Source: WSZJ01 sp964590435 (GTDB lineage Bacteria > Planctomycetota > MHYJ01 > WSZJ01). From it: DNA of 64,000 nt. Both the position numbers and the translations under genes were made by a program. Location of the stretch: positions 1 to 64,000 of the forward strand of contig CAZPWT010000043.1 of NCBI GenBank assembly GCA_964590435.1, read 5' to 3'. The notes under the pieces were generated by a model. It worked only from the letters and a program-made list of their open reading frames with translations, was not told where the DNA came from and did no database searches. This document shows, piece after piece, positions 33,723 through 41,521 of the stretch (positions are counted from its first letter, which is position 1; each line of letters begins with the position of its first letter).

Positions 33723-34718
33723 TTAGAATCGGTAACCCAGCGTCACGAAATACAGCACGTCATGCCGGAACTGGTGCGGGAGCGGCTCGTGGTCGTAGTC
33801 CCAGATCGCCCCGACGCGCATCGTCCAGCCCTTGCCGAGCCCCGCCGAAATCGCCGCTTCGTCGCGCGCCTGCCAGTCGCGGCCGCGTTCGAAGTTGGGG
33901 TAGAAGGTGAGGTCGTTGGTGAAGACGAGGCCGAGGAAGAGGTCCTGGCGGAAGTGGACGAAGACGCGGCCGCCGATGTGGCCTTCGTCGGCGGACCCGC
34001 GGTAGTCGTTGGTGAAGTACGCGACGCCGGCCTCGGCCGAGAGGTCCGTGTGCTCGGCCTTGATGATGTCGAGCCCGGCGCCGACGCTCGTGACCGTCCC
34101 GATGCGCAGGTCGCGGTTGAAATCATGGAAGAGCTCTTCGCTGATGTACCCGTAGAAGCGCTCGGTGAACTTGTAGGCGTACTTGATGAGGCCGTAGGCC
34201 CTGCGGTCGGTCGTGACGCCGCGCTCGCGGCCGTAGCGGAAATCGGCGCGGATCTGGAACTTGTCGCGCTCGGTCTCGCGGAGCAGGTTGACCGCCGCGA
34301 TGCCGCTCTGTTTGCGCGAGTTGCCGCCGGTCTGGTAGTAGCCGAGGTCGATCGAGCCGTGCCACTCGGTCGGGGTCTCGTTGATCTTCGCGACCTTGGC
34401 CGGCTCGACTTCCACGGGGTCTTTCACGCCGGAGCTTTCGATCTTGAGCGTCCCGGCTTCGGTGGTCGTGACCTTCCCCTCGATGAGCTCGCCGTCGACA
34501 AGCTTCAGCTTGACGGGGCCTTCCGTGGTGAGCGCCTGGATCTGGGCCCAATCGATCGTGAGGTCTCCCGCATAGGCCGTCTTGAATTTCAGCTTCCCGC
34601 CGTTCATGTCGACGACGGTCCCGGAGATCTTGTCCCCGTTCTTGAGCGTGACGACGTCGCCGGCCGCGGCGCCCAGCGCCAGTGCTGCCAGGAATACGAG
34701 AGCCAGGTGAAGACGCAA
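33723..34718 (-). CDS. DUF481 outer-membrane beta-barrel protein
   Basis: A 331-residue protein with a signal peptide (1-19, ALALGAAAG). Residues 20-115 contain Sm-like/DUF-type beta repeats (VTLKNGDKISGTVVDMNGGKLKFKT) and the C-terminal about 210 residues form a DUF481 (YdiY-like) barrel: alternating strands with GSIDLGYYQTGGNSRK, and a terminal Phe (LGYRF), the outer-membrane assembly signature. The start is TTG 34718, with GGAGG 5 nt upstream. The function is unknown. Candidate promoter TTGTTC-N16-TAGCTT lies at 34773-34800. Confidence 0.82.
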   Translation of the reverse strand: MRLHLALVFLAALALGAAAGDVVTLKNGDKISGTVVDMNGGKLKFKTAYAGDLTIDWAQIQALTTEGPVKLKLVDGELIEGKVTTTEAGTLKIESSGVKDPVEVEPAKVAKINETPTEWHGSIDLGYYQTGGNSRKQSGIAAVNLLRETERDKFQIRADFRYGRERGVTTDRRAYGLIKYAYKFTERFYGYISEELFHDFNRDLRIGTVTSVGAGLDIIKAEHTDLSAEAGVAYFTNDYRGSADEGHIGGRVFVHFRQDLFLGLVFTNDLTFYPNFERGRDWQARDEAAISAGLGKGWTMRVGAIWDYDHEPLPHQFRHDVLYFVTLGYRF

Positions 34719-34772
34719 GGTGACCTCCGAAAAATGGGACCTGGAACGGCGGGGTTACCAGTCGAGGCGGGC

Positions 34773-34800
34773 AAGCTATCCGCCCCGGATCGCGGAACAA
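34773..34800 (-). promoter_or_regulatory. candidate sigma-70 promoter of DUF481 gene
   Basis: TTGTTC, 16 bp, TAGCTT on the minus strand, about 50 nt before the TTG start, whose leader has GGAGG. Confidence 0.4.
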
Positions 34801-34804
34801 GAAA

Positions 34805-34834
34805 AAAACGGGCCCGAAAAGCGGCCCGTTTTCA
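34805..34834 (-). terminator. intrinsic terminator of thiC-thi4 operon
   Basis: A perfect 10-bp stem AAAACGGGCC with GGCCCGTTTT around an 8-nt loop, with A/T runs on both sides. It lies 17 bp after the thi4 stop in the direction of minus-strand transcription and could work in either direction. Confidence 0.85.
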
Positions 34835-34851
34835 TGGGAGTGGAAAAAGGC

Positions 34852-36126
34852 TCAGGGCTTTTTCTTGAAGAAGCGGCTGGTGCTGCCGCGCATCCAGCGG
34901 TTTGTCTCGGGGCTCACCGTCGGGATGGACGGATCGGGCGGCGCCACGGGGGGCGGCTTGAGCTGCGAACTCGGCGGATTGGGATTCGCCGCCGGCGCGG
35001 TCTGGCCGGGAAGAGTCACGGCCGGGAGATTGCCGCCGCTCGGCGTCTGTCCCGGGGCGGCCGGAATCTGGGCGCTGACGGCCGGCTGGAATCCGCTGGG
35101 CGTCTTGGTCCCGGCGGGCGGCGTGCCGGGCGCGGGGATCGGGGTCCCGGGCGCAAAGCGGCCGGTCGGCGCGACCGGCGCCACCGGGACCACGGAGGCC
35201 GCGAACGATTTCGTCGGCGCCACCGGCGTGGGCGTCGCTCCCGGGGGAGGCGGCAGCTTGACCTGCACCAGGTTCGGCCCGCCGGGCGCCGCGGCCGCCT
35301 TGTACGCCTGCGTCGCCGACGGCGTCGCCGGCCTGCGCAGCTTCATCGTGATCTGCTCCGCGGCGCGCTCGCCGGAGAGCAGCATTCCCCCGAACGCCGG
35401 CCCCATCCGCGGCGTCCCGTGAACCGCCGCCACGGACAGCCCGCACAGCCACAGGTTCGGCAGGTATTCGCCCGTCCGCTTCACGACCTCCTCTTCCGAC
35501 TCCTCGATCCACATCGCCCCGTTCCCCGGCGGCGTCGCGCAGATGTTGCGTTTCGCCAGCATGTGGACGACGGAAGCGTCGTGCCCGGTCGCATCGACGA
35601 CGACCTGCGACTCGAGCGGGATCGGGTCGACGTGCGCGGTGCCGTAGGGCATCTGGTAGAGCGGCGCCCAGTTGACCACGAGCCCCTCGATGCGGTTCTC
35701 GCGCCAGACCACGTCGCGGACGAGGGTGAGGTTCAGGAAGCGGACCCCGGCGGCATAGCACGCCGCGATCAGCGCGGCCGTGGCGTGCGGCGGGTCGACC
35801 AGGATGATGCCGCTGCCGGAATCCTGCAGCGGGACGCGCAGCTCCTCCAGGATGCGGTCGGCCGGCCTGCGGATCGCGGCCTTGTTGGCGAGGTAGCCGC
35901 CGTTCCAGAAGCCTCCGCCGAGGTGGTTGCACTGCTCGACGACCACCGTCTTGACGCCCTGGCGGGCGAGGTTCAGGGCGCAGCACAGCCCGCTGGGGCC
36001 CGCGCCGACCACGAGCACCTCGGACTGGATCATCTGGTCGAACTGGGCCGCCCAGGCGCGGGTGATCGCCCGCGTCACGTCGGCCTCGCGGCCGTCAGAC
36101 TGGAAGAACTTTCCGGTCGTCGGCAT
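34852..36126 (-). CDS. thi4: Thi4-family thiazole synthase with Pro-rich C-terminal tail
   Basis: A 424-residue flavoprotein that makes the thiazole half of thiamine from NAD, glycine and sulfur. FAD/NAD binding is GAGPSG at 41-46 and LGGGFWNGG near 69. At the position of the suicidal Cys in eukaryotic Thi4, the motif reads YGTAHVDP with His165, as in sulfide-dependent archaeal/bacterial enzymes, so it probably uses free sulfide catalytically. VVDATGHDA and PRMGPAFGGMLLSG are typical. Residues about 270-424 are a Pro/Ala/Thr/Gly low-complexity tail absent from the family, ending in basic KKKP. It starts 2 bp after thiC. Confidence 0.9.
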   Translation of the reverse strand: MPTTGKFFQSDGREADVTRAITRAWAAQFDQMIQSEVLVVGAGPSGLCCALNLARQGVKTVVVEQCNHLGGGFWNGGYLANKAAIRRPADRILEELRVPLQDSGSGIILVDPPHATAALIAACYAAGVRFLNLTLVRDVVWRENRIEGLVVNWAPLYQMPYGTAHVDPIPLESQVVVDATGHDASVVHMLAKRNICATPPGNGAMWIEESEEEVVKRTGEYLPNLWLCGLSVAAVHGTPRMGPAFGGMLLSGERAAEQITMKLRRPATPSATQAYKAAAAPGGPNLVQVKLPPPPGATPTPVAPTKSFAASVVPVAPVAPTGRFAPGTPIPAPGTPPAGTKTPSGFQPAVSAQIPAAPGQTPSGGNLPAVTLPGQTAPAANPNPPSSQLKPPPVAPPDPSIPTVSPETNRWMRGSTSRFFKKKP

Positions 36127-36128
36127 GG

Positions 36129-37505
36129 CTAGCGCGCCTCCACCTTTTCGCGGTTCTCCGCGATGATTTTGTCGGCCTCGGTCCAGTCGCCCGCCTTCTG
36201 GGAGATGGACATCGAGCAGAATTTCGGCCCGCACATCGAGCAGAACTCGGCGGACTTGAAGACTTCCTGCGGCAGCGTCGAGTCGTGCATCGTCCGGGCC
36301 CGCTCCGGGTCCAGCGACAGCTCGAACTGCCGGTTCCAGTCGAACGAGTACCGCGCGCGGCTGAGCTCGTCGTCGCGATCCGTCGCCCCTTTCCGGTGCC
36401 GCGCGATATCCGCCGCGTGCGCCGCGATCTTGTACGCGATGATCCCCTCGCGCACGTCGTTCGCATCCGGAAGGCCCAGGTGCTCCTTCGGCGTCACGTA
36501 GCACAGCATCGCCGCGCCGCTCCAGCCCGCCAGCGCCGCCCCGATCGCGCTCGTGATGTGGTCGTACCCCGGCGCCACGTCCGTCACCAGCGGCCCCAGG
36601 ACGTAGAACGGCGCCTCCTTGCACACCTCCATCTGCTTCCGGATGTTCATGTCGATCTGGTCCATCGGGACGTGCCCCGGCCCCTCCACCATCACCTGCA
36701 CGTCCTTCTCCCACGCCCGCTGCGTCAGCTCGCCCAGCACCTCCAGCTCCATGAACTGCGCCTTGTCGCTCGCGTCGTGGATCGACCCCGGCCGAAGCCC
36801 GTCCCCCAGCGAAATCGTCACGTCGTACTTCCGGCAGATCTCCAGGATCGCGTCGTACTCCGTGTACATGAAGTTCTGCTTCCGGTTGTCGATCATCCAC
36901 TCCGCAAGGATCGAACCGCCGCGCGACACGATTCCCGTGATGCGGCCCTTGATGTGGGGAAGGGCCTGCAGCGTGACGCCGCAGTGGAGCGTCATGTAGT
37001 CCACGCCCTGCTTCGCCTGCTTCTCGATCACCTCGAGCATCTTGTCGATCGTCAGGTCCTTGACCTTCGGCACGTCCTGAAGCGCCTGGTAGATCGGTAC
37101 GGTCCCGATCGGCACCGGGCTCGCGTTGATGATCGCGCTGCGGATCTCGTCGAGCTTTCCGCCGGTCGACAGGTCCATCACCGTGTCCGCGCCGTGCTTC
37201 ACCGACACGCGCAGCTTTTCCAGTTCCCCCGCGACGTCGCTCGTCACCGCGCTGTTGCCGATGTTGGCGTTGATCTTGCACTTCGACGCGATCCCGATCG
37301 CCATCGGCTCCAGGTTCACGTGGTGCACGTTCGCCGGGATGATCATCCTCCCGCGCGCCACCTCGCTCCGCACCAGCTCCGGCGACAGCCCTTCCCTCGT
37401 CGCGACGTACTGCATCTCCTCCGTCACCACGCCCTTCCGCGCGTAGTGCATCTGCGTCCGGCAGGCGTCTCCGGCGCGTTTCTGGACCCATTCGCTGCGA
37501 AGCAT
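36129..37505 (-). CDS. thiC: phosphomethylpyrimidine synthase ThiC
   Basis: A 458-residue radical SAM enzyme that turns aminoimidazole ribotide into hydroxymethylpyrimidine phosphate. The unusual C-terminal cluster motif CSMCGPKFC is near residue 431, with NVHHVNLEPMAIG near 59, SLGDGLRPGSIHDA near 234 and the EGPGHVPMDQI metal-binding motif. It is the shorter form without the long N-terminal domain of E. coli ThiC. GGAGG lies 7 nt before the ATG. A TPP riboswitch precedes it, and thi4 follows. No thiG/thiS is present in the window, fitting Thi4 as the thiazole source. Confidence 0.95.
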   Translation of the reverse strand: MLRSEWVQKRAGDACRTQMHYARKGVVTEEMQYVATREGLSPELVRSEVARGRMIIPANVHHVNLEPMAIGIASKCKINANIGNSAVTSDVAGELEKLRVSVKHGADTVMDLSTGGKLDEIRSAIINASPVPIGTVPIYQALQDVPKVKDLTIDKMLEVIEKQAKQGVDYMTLHCGVTLQALPHIKGRITGIVSRGGSILAEWMIDNRKQNFMYTEYDAILEICRKYDVTISLGDGLRPGSIHDASDKAQFMELEVLGELTQRAWEKDVQVMVEGPGHVPMDQIDMNIRKQMEVCKEAPFYVLGPLVTDVAPGYDHITSAIGAALAGWSGAAMLCYVTPKEHLGLPDANDVREGIIAYKIAAHAADIARHRKGATDRDDELSRARYSFDWNRQFELSLDPERARTMHDSTLPQEVFKSAEFCSMCGPKFCSMSISQKAGDWTEADKIIAENREKVEAR

Positions 37506-37559
37506 CGATGTTCCTCCAGGGCCCGCTCGGGAAATGGGAAGGCGCGGCTGCCGCGCCCC

Positions 37560-37647
37560 CGCACGATTCCTCCGCCGGCATGATCCGGTTCAGGTTCAAC
37601 GGGTCTTATCTCAGGCCGCGCTTCCGGCCGCGGTCACCCCGTGTGCG
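37560..37647 (-). promoter_or_regulatory. TPP riboswitch (THI element)
   Basis: On the minus strand the leader reads CACGGGGTG, then the conserved GCCTGAGAT, ACCCGTTGAACCTGA and CCGGATCATGCCGGCGGAGG elements of the thiamine pyrophosphate aptamer. The P1 helix pairs CGCAC (37643-37647) with GTGCG (37560-37564). Downstream is a 7-bp hairpin (GGCGCGG/CCGCGCC) before the GGAGG of thiC, suggesting control of translation or termination when TPP is bound. Confidence 0.9.
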
Positions 37648-37657
37648 ATCGGGGATG

Positions 37658-37686
37658 AGAATAGGGACGGGCGGGGGGTGGGTCAA
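37658..37686 (-). promoter_or_regulatory. promoter of thiC operon
   Basis: TTGACC, 17 bp, TATTCT on the minus strand. The predicted start is within a few bases of the first aptamer helix. It is divergent from the promoter of the gene at 37720. Confidence 0.65.
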
Positions 37687-37702
37687 GGAGGGTGTTATGT
37701 CG

Positions 37703-37708
37703 TAGAAT
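37703..37708 (+). promoter_or_regulatory. candidate -10 of secreted HEAT gene
   Basis: TAGAAT, with 11 nt to ATG 37720 and no Shine-Dalgarno. Confidence 0.4.
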
Positions 37709-37719
37709 GGGCGTCCACC

Positions 37720-38505
37720 ATGAAGCTTCTCACGTGTGCCGTGCTTGCGATCGCGCTCCTGTCCGGCGGGGCGGAAGCGGGGGACTGCGCGGCGTGCACG
37801 GCGGCGAAGCTGTGCGACCCGCACGTGGCGGGGGACAAGGAAGCGGCGAAGGCGTTCCGGGAGGGGATGGGGAACCCGGATCCGGCGGTGCGCATCGGCG
37901 CGATCACGCTGTTTGCGGAGGCCTGCGCGGCGCACTCGAACTGCCGCCCGGCGGTCAACGCGCAATTGCTCGCTTCGGCTCTCCGCGATCCCGACGGCGG
38001 CGTCCGCTCGAAAGCCGCCGAACTGATGGGGGAGCAGGATTCGAAGACGGTCGGCCCGCTCCTCGCGAAAGAGACGGAATCGCTGGTGAAGATGCTCGAC
38101 AAGGAGCCGCGCGGGGCGAAGGAGGAGGCCGCGTGGGTGGCGAACTACGAGGTCCTGAACGGGATCTGCACCGCCCTGGCGACGATGGGGAACGAGGACG
38201 CGGGGGCGGCGATGGCGAAGATGCTCGCTTCGACGCGGCTGAAGGTTCTGAACTCGGCGGCGGACGCGGCGCCGAAGGTGAAGTCGAAGCTGGTGCCGCC
38301 GGCGTTCATCGAGGCGATCGACCGGGTGAGGTTTTCGAAGCCGGGGGGCGACCGCGATGCGACGTGGATCAAGCTATTGAAGGGCTGGGAAGCGATGACG
38401 CACTCGGGGACGAAATCTCCCGACCCGGCGGACCCGTCGGACGCGATCCGGTACGTGAACGACTGCAAGGCGTGGTGGAAGGCCAACGAGAAGACCTGGA
38501 AATAG
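37720..38505 (+). CDS. secreted HEAT-repeat-like protein
   Basis: A 261-residue exported protein with a signal peptide (1-20, LLSGGAEAG). A Cys-containing stretch CAACTAAKLCD follows directly. Residues 40-230 are amphipathic helix pairs of HEAT type (NPDPAVRIGAITLFAEAC, DPDGGVRSKAAELMGEQ), probably a protein-binding solenoid. No catalytic motif is visible. It is a distant relative in style of the gene at 24232. The CBS gene follows by 9 bp and may be cotranscribed. Confidence 0.6.
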   Translation: MKLLTCAVLAIALLSGGAEAGDCAACTAAKLCDPHVAGDKEAAKAFREGMGNPDPAVRIGAITLFAEACAAHSNCRPAVNAQLLASALRDPDGGVRSKAAELMGEQDSKTVGPLLAKETESLVKMLDKEPRGAKEEAAWVANYEVLNGICTALATMGNEDAGAAMAKMLASTRLKVLNSAADAAPKVKSKLVPPAFIEAIDRVRFSKPGGDRDATWIKLLKGWEAMTHSGTKSPDPADPSDAIRYVNDCKAWWKANEKTWK

Positions 38506-38514
38506 GAGCGGTCC

Positions 38515-39006
38515 ATGCTGACCGTCGGCGACATCTGCACGAGGAGCCCGCGGGTGACGACTCCCGAGTCGACGCTCGCGCAGGCGGCGAAGGTGATGTG
38601 GGACGGCGACTGCGGGATGCTTCCCGTGATCGACGCGGCGCGAAAAGTGATCGGCGTGATTTCCGATCGAGACATCGCGCTGGCCATGGCGATCCGGGGC
38701 GCGAAGGCCCACGAGACGAAAGTGAAGGAGACGATGAACGGCCGCGTCGTGTCATGCCGGGCGGACGAGCCCGTCGGTGCGGCGCTCTCGAAGCTCGCCA
38801 AGCACCAGTTGCGGCGCCTTCCCGTCGTTTCGGCGGACAACGTCGTCGAGGGCGTCCTCTCCATGGCCGACGCGATCCGGAACAGCGGGCGCTTCATGGG
38901 CGAGAAGGGCCAGGACCTGACCGGCGACAACGTCGTCCGTGTCCTCCAGGCGATCAGCGAGTCGCAGGACTCGAAGAAGACGCTTCATATCCCCGGGACG
39001 AGATAG
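38515..39006 (+). CDS. CBS-domain pair protein
   Basis: A 163-residue protein made of two CBS domains (about 1-62 and 70-135): MLTVGDICTRSPRVTTPESTLAQAAKVM and GMLPVIDAARKVIGVISDRDIALAM, then a second, similar copy ending LRRLPVVSADNVVEGVLSMADAI. Such pairs bind adenine nucleotides and regulate a partner. A 28-residue polar tail follows. A 58-residue membrane peptide starts 3 bp after its stop. Confidence 0.82.
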   Translation: MLTVGDICTRSPRVTTPESTLAQAAKVMWDGDCGMLPVIDAARKVIGVISDRDIALAMAIRGAKAHETKVKETMNGRVVSCRADEPVGAALSKLAKHQLRRLPVVSADNVVEGVLSMADAIRNSGRFMGEKGQDLTGDNVVRVLQAISESQDSKKTLHIPGTR

Positions 39007-39009
39007 CCC

Positions 39010-39186
39010 GTGGACTGGGTCCTGATGGGCGTGTGGGCAGCGGTTTTCCTCGTCGGGCTGGCGATGGTCTTCGGATCCCCGTACAGCAAGGAGGGGCCGG
39101 GGCGCTTCCCGAATGACGAAGGCCTTCCCATCGATGATGACGACCCAGTCTCCGGCCATCACGACGAGCCTGACGACCACGCGTAA
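39010..39186 (+). CDS. 58-residue single-pass membrane peptide
   Basis: Starts with GTG 39010, 3 bp after the CBS gene stop, and ends TAA 39186. Residues 1-22 (VDWVLMGVWAAVFLVGLAMV) form one transmembrane helix, followed by a charged acidic tail rich in Asp, Glu and His (DDDDPVSGHHDEPDDHA). No family is recognised. Tight spacing and the signal-anchor-like helix support a coding gene; it is below usual length cutoffs and easily missed. Confidence 0.5.
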   Translation: MDWVLMGVWAAVFLVGLAMVFGSPYSKEGPGRFPNDEGLPIDDDDPVSGHHDEPDDHA

Positions 39187-39206
39187 CCGGTCAAGCCCCG
39201 CCGGTC

Positions 39207-40205
39207 CTAGTACGCCGCGAACGCGCCCTTCTCCGCCGCCGTGAGACCGCAATCCTCGAGCAGTTGCAGGTCCATCTCGGAGCTGCGCCCAAGCGTCGTC
39301 AGGTAGTTGCCGAGCATCGTCGAGCTTGCGCCGGCGAAGAACATCATCCCCTGCAGGTCGCGCAGGCAGACCTCGCGCCCGCCGGCCGTCTTGATGTCGG
39401 CGTCGGGGATGATGAAGCGCGCCACGGCGAGGCACCGCAGGCATTCCAGCGGAGGCATCTTCGCCACGTCGCCCATCGGCGTCCCCGGCATCGGGTTCAG
39501 GAAGTTGACCGGCACGGTCTCCGCGCCGACTTCGCGCAGGTCCATCAGCATGTCCACCCGGTCTTCGACCGTCTCGCCCATCCCGAAGATGCCGCCGGAG
39601 CAGATGTGCACTCCCTCGGCCTTCAGGTATCGGATCGTCCGCAGCCGGTCGTCGTACGAGTGCGTCGTGCAGATCTTCGGAAAGTACCGCCGGCTCGTCT
39701 CGAGGTTGTGGTTGTATTCGTACAGCCCCGCCTCCGCGAGCGTCTTCGCGATCGCCGGGTCCTCGATGATCCCGAGGCTCGCGTCCGGGTGGATGATCCC
39801 CTCGGCCTTGATCCGCCGCAGCGCCTCGCACACATTGTCCAGGATCGCCCCGCGCGTCAGCCCCCTCCACGCCGCCACCAGCCCGAAACACCCGCTCCCG
39901 CGCTTCGAAGCCTCCCGCGCCTCCGTCACGATCGCGTCCACGTCCAGCATCTGGTACTCCTGCACCCCCGTCTTGTACCGCACGCTCTGCGCGCAGAACA
40001 CGCAGTCCTCCGCACACTTCCCGCTCTTCACGTTCATGATCGAGCAGAACGTCACCCGGTCCCCGCGGAAGTGATGCCGGATCCGGTTGGCGGCCGCGAA
40101 GAGGTCGATGAGGTCGGGGCCTTCGTAGGTGAAGAGTTCGAGCGCTTCGACGCGCGTGACTTTACCGCCTTTGAGGACGCGGTCGCGGAGCTGGAAGACG
40201 TCCAT
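39207..40205 (-). CDS. bioB: biotin synthase BioB
   Basis: A 332-residue radical SAM enzyme that inserts sulfur into dethiobiotin. The 4Fe-4S motif CAEDCVFC lies at residues 64-71, followed by the NHNLETS-type stretch and the 2Fe-2S-ligand region, then GGIFGMGET and a C-terminal PMPGTPM. ATG 40205 is chosen over longer in-frame starts by family length. It follows bioF by 86 bp, with its own candidate promoter at 40237-40265. Confidence 0.95.
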   Translation of the reverse strand: MDVFQLRDRVLKGGKVTRVEALELFTYEGPDLIDLFAAANRIRHHFRGDRVTFCSIMNVKSGKCAEDCVFCAQSVRYKTGVQEYQMLDVDAIVTEAREASKRGSGCFGLVAAWRGLTRGAILDNVCEALRRIKAEGIIHPDASLGIIEDPAIAKTLAEAGLYEYNHNLETSRRYFPKICTTHSYDDRLRTIRYLKAEGVHICSGGIFGMGETVEDRVDMLMDLREVGAETVPVNFLNPMPGTPMGDVAKMPPLECLRCLAVARFIIPDADIKTAGGREVCLRDLQGMMFFAGASSTMLGNYLTTLGRSSEMDLQLLEDCGLTAAEKGAFAAY

Positions 40206-40236
40206 GGTGGCCTCGACGTGATATGGGGTGAGAGGG

Positions 40237-40265
40237 AGAATCGTGGATGCTCTTCGGCCGGTCAA
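40237..40265 (-). promoter_or_regulatory. candidate promoter of bioB
   Basis: TTGACC, 17 bp, GATTCT on the minus strand, the same -35 and a -10 similar to the thiC promoter. It lies between bioF and bioB. Confidence 0.45.
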
Positions 40266-40291
40266 GAGTCGGCGCATCCGGCGCGATGGAT

Positions 40292-41434
40292 TCATCGCCG
40301 CCGCTTCCAGTCCGTCAACGCGTCCAGGAGACCGTTGACCTGCGCCGGCGTGTGGGCCGCGGTGACGGTGATGCGGAGCCGCGCCGTGCCCGCGGGCACC
40401 GCCGGCGGGCGGATCGGGTGGACGAAGAAGCCGCGCTCGAGGAGGAAATCGCTCGTCGAAGCGACGGCCGCATTCTCGCCGAGCACCACGGGGAGGATCG
40501 GGACGCGCGGGTCTCCGTGCGTGTCCAGGCCGACGTGCCCCAGCCCGTCCCTCAGGCGCTTCGCGTTTTCCGCCAGCCGCGCGCGGTCCTCGGGGCGGGT
40601 CTGGACGAGGTGAAGGGCCGCGAGGGCGGCGGCGGCGGCGGGGAGGCCGGTGGTGAACATGAGGGAGCGCGAGAAGTTCCGCAGGAGGTCGCAGGCGTCG
40701 CGGGAGCCGGCGACGAGGGCGCCGACGCCGCCGAGCGACTTGGAGAGCGTGAGCATCCGGAAGTCCGGCCGGACGCCGGCCTCGGCGCAGACGCCGCGCC
40801 CGCCGGGGCCGAGAACGCCCGTTGCGTGCGCTTCGTCGACGGCGAAGAGCGCGCCGTTCGCGGCGCGGGCGAGGGCGGCGACGGGGGCGACGTCGCCGTC
40901 CATGCTGAAGACGGTGTCGGTCACGTACAGCCGGCGGCCGCCGGCGGTCGCGAGGGCCTTTTCGAGCGCCTCGGCGTCCGAGTGGGGGAGGACGATGACG
41001 TCCGCTCCCGAGGCGCGGCAGGCGTCGATGATCGAGGCGTGGTTCATCTCGTCGCTGAGGACGGCGTCCCCGCGCCCGACCGCCGCGCCGATCATCCCCG
41101 CGTTCGCCGCCGCCCCGCTGGGGAACATCACCGCGTCCTCTTCCCCCAGCCACTCCGCCACCGCGCGCTCCAGCACCGCGTGCGGCCGCTGCGTCCCGCT
41201 CACCAGCCGGCTCGCCCCCGTCCCCCAGCCGTACTCGTCCACCGCGCGCTTCGCCGCCTCCCGTACCACCGGGTGATTGGCGTACCCGAGGTAGTCGTTG
41301 GAGGAGAAGTTCACGACCTCGCGCCCCTCGAACCGCAGCACCGGCCCCTGCGGGCCGTCGAACACGCGGATCGTCCTCAGGCGCGATTGACGCGCTGCGT
41401 CATCCAGCCGGTCACGGAACGGGGTGTCTCCCAT
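40292..41434 (-). CDS. bioF: 8-amino-7-oxononanoate synthase BioF
   Basis: A 380-residue PLP enzyme that condenses pimeloyl-ACP/CoA with alanine in biotin synthesis. Motifs include NFSSNDYLGYANHP near residue 41, GTGASRLVSGT near 72, DEMNHASIIDA near 127 and the PLP-Lys stretch LSKSLGG near 230, with VDEAHATGVLGPGGRG in between. TATCGT lies 9 nt before ATG 41434. With bioB downstream it forms a partial biotin operon; bioA/bioD are not in the window. Confidence 0.92.
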   Translation of the reverse strand: MGDTPFRDRLDDAARQSRLRTIRVFDGPQGPVLRFEGREVVNFSSNDYLGYANHPVVREAAKRAVDEYGWGTGASRLVSGTQRPHAVLERAVAEWLGEEDAVMFPSGAAANAGMIGAAVGRGDAVLSDEMNHASIIDACRASGADVIVLPHSDAEALEKALATAGGRRLYVTDTVFSMDGDVAPVAALARAANGALFAVDEAHATGVLGPGGRGVCAEAGVRPDFRMLTLSKSLGGVGALVAGSRDACDLLRNFSRSLMFTTGLPAAAAALAALHLVQTRPEDRARLAENAKRLRDGLGHVGLDTHGDPRVPILPVVLGENAAVASTSDFLLERGFFVHPIRPPAVPAGTARLRITVTAAHTPAQVNGLLDALTDWKRRR

Positions 41435-41443
41435 GGGGCGCTG

Positions 41444-41449
41444 ACGATA
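41444..41449 (-). promoter_or_regulatory. candidate -10 of bioF
   Basis: TATCGT on the minus strand, with 9 nt to ATG 41434. The -35 is poor. Confidence 0.35.
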
Positions 41450-41482
41450 GCGGGCGGGACGGCGGCGATGGAAGAGCTTCTC

Positions 41483-41511
41483 TTCACGGCCCCGGGAGGC
41501 TGTGACAGAAT
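41483..41511 (+). promoter_or_regulatory. candidate promoter of TolB-like lipoprotein gene
   Basis: TTCACG, 17 bp, CAGAAT, with 10 nt from the -10 to ATG 41522. It is divergent from bioF. Confidence 0.4.
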
Positions 41512-41521
41512 CCCGCCCCCC

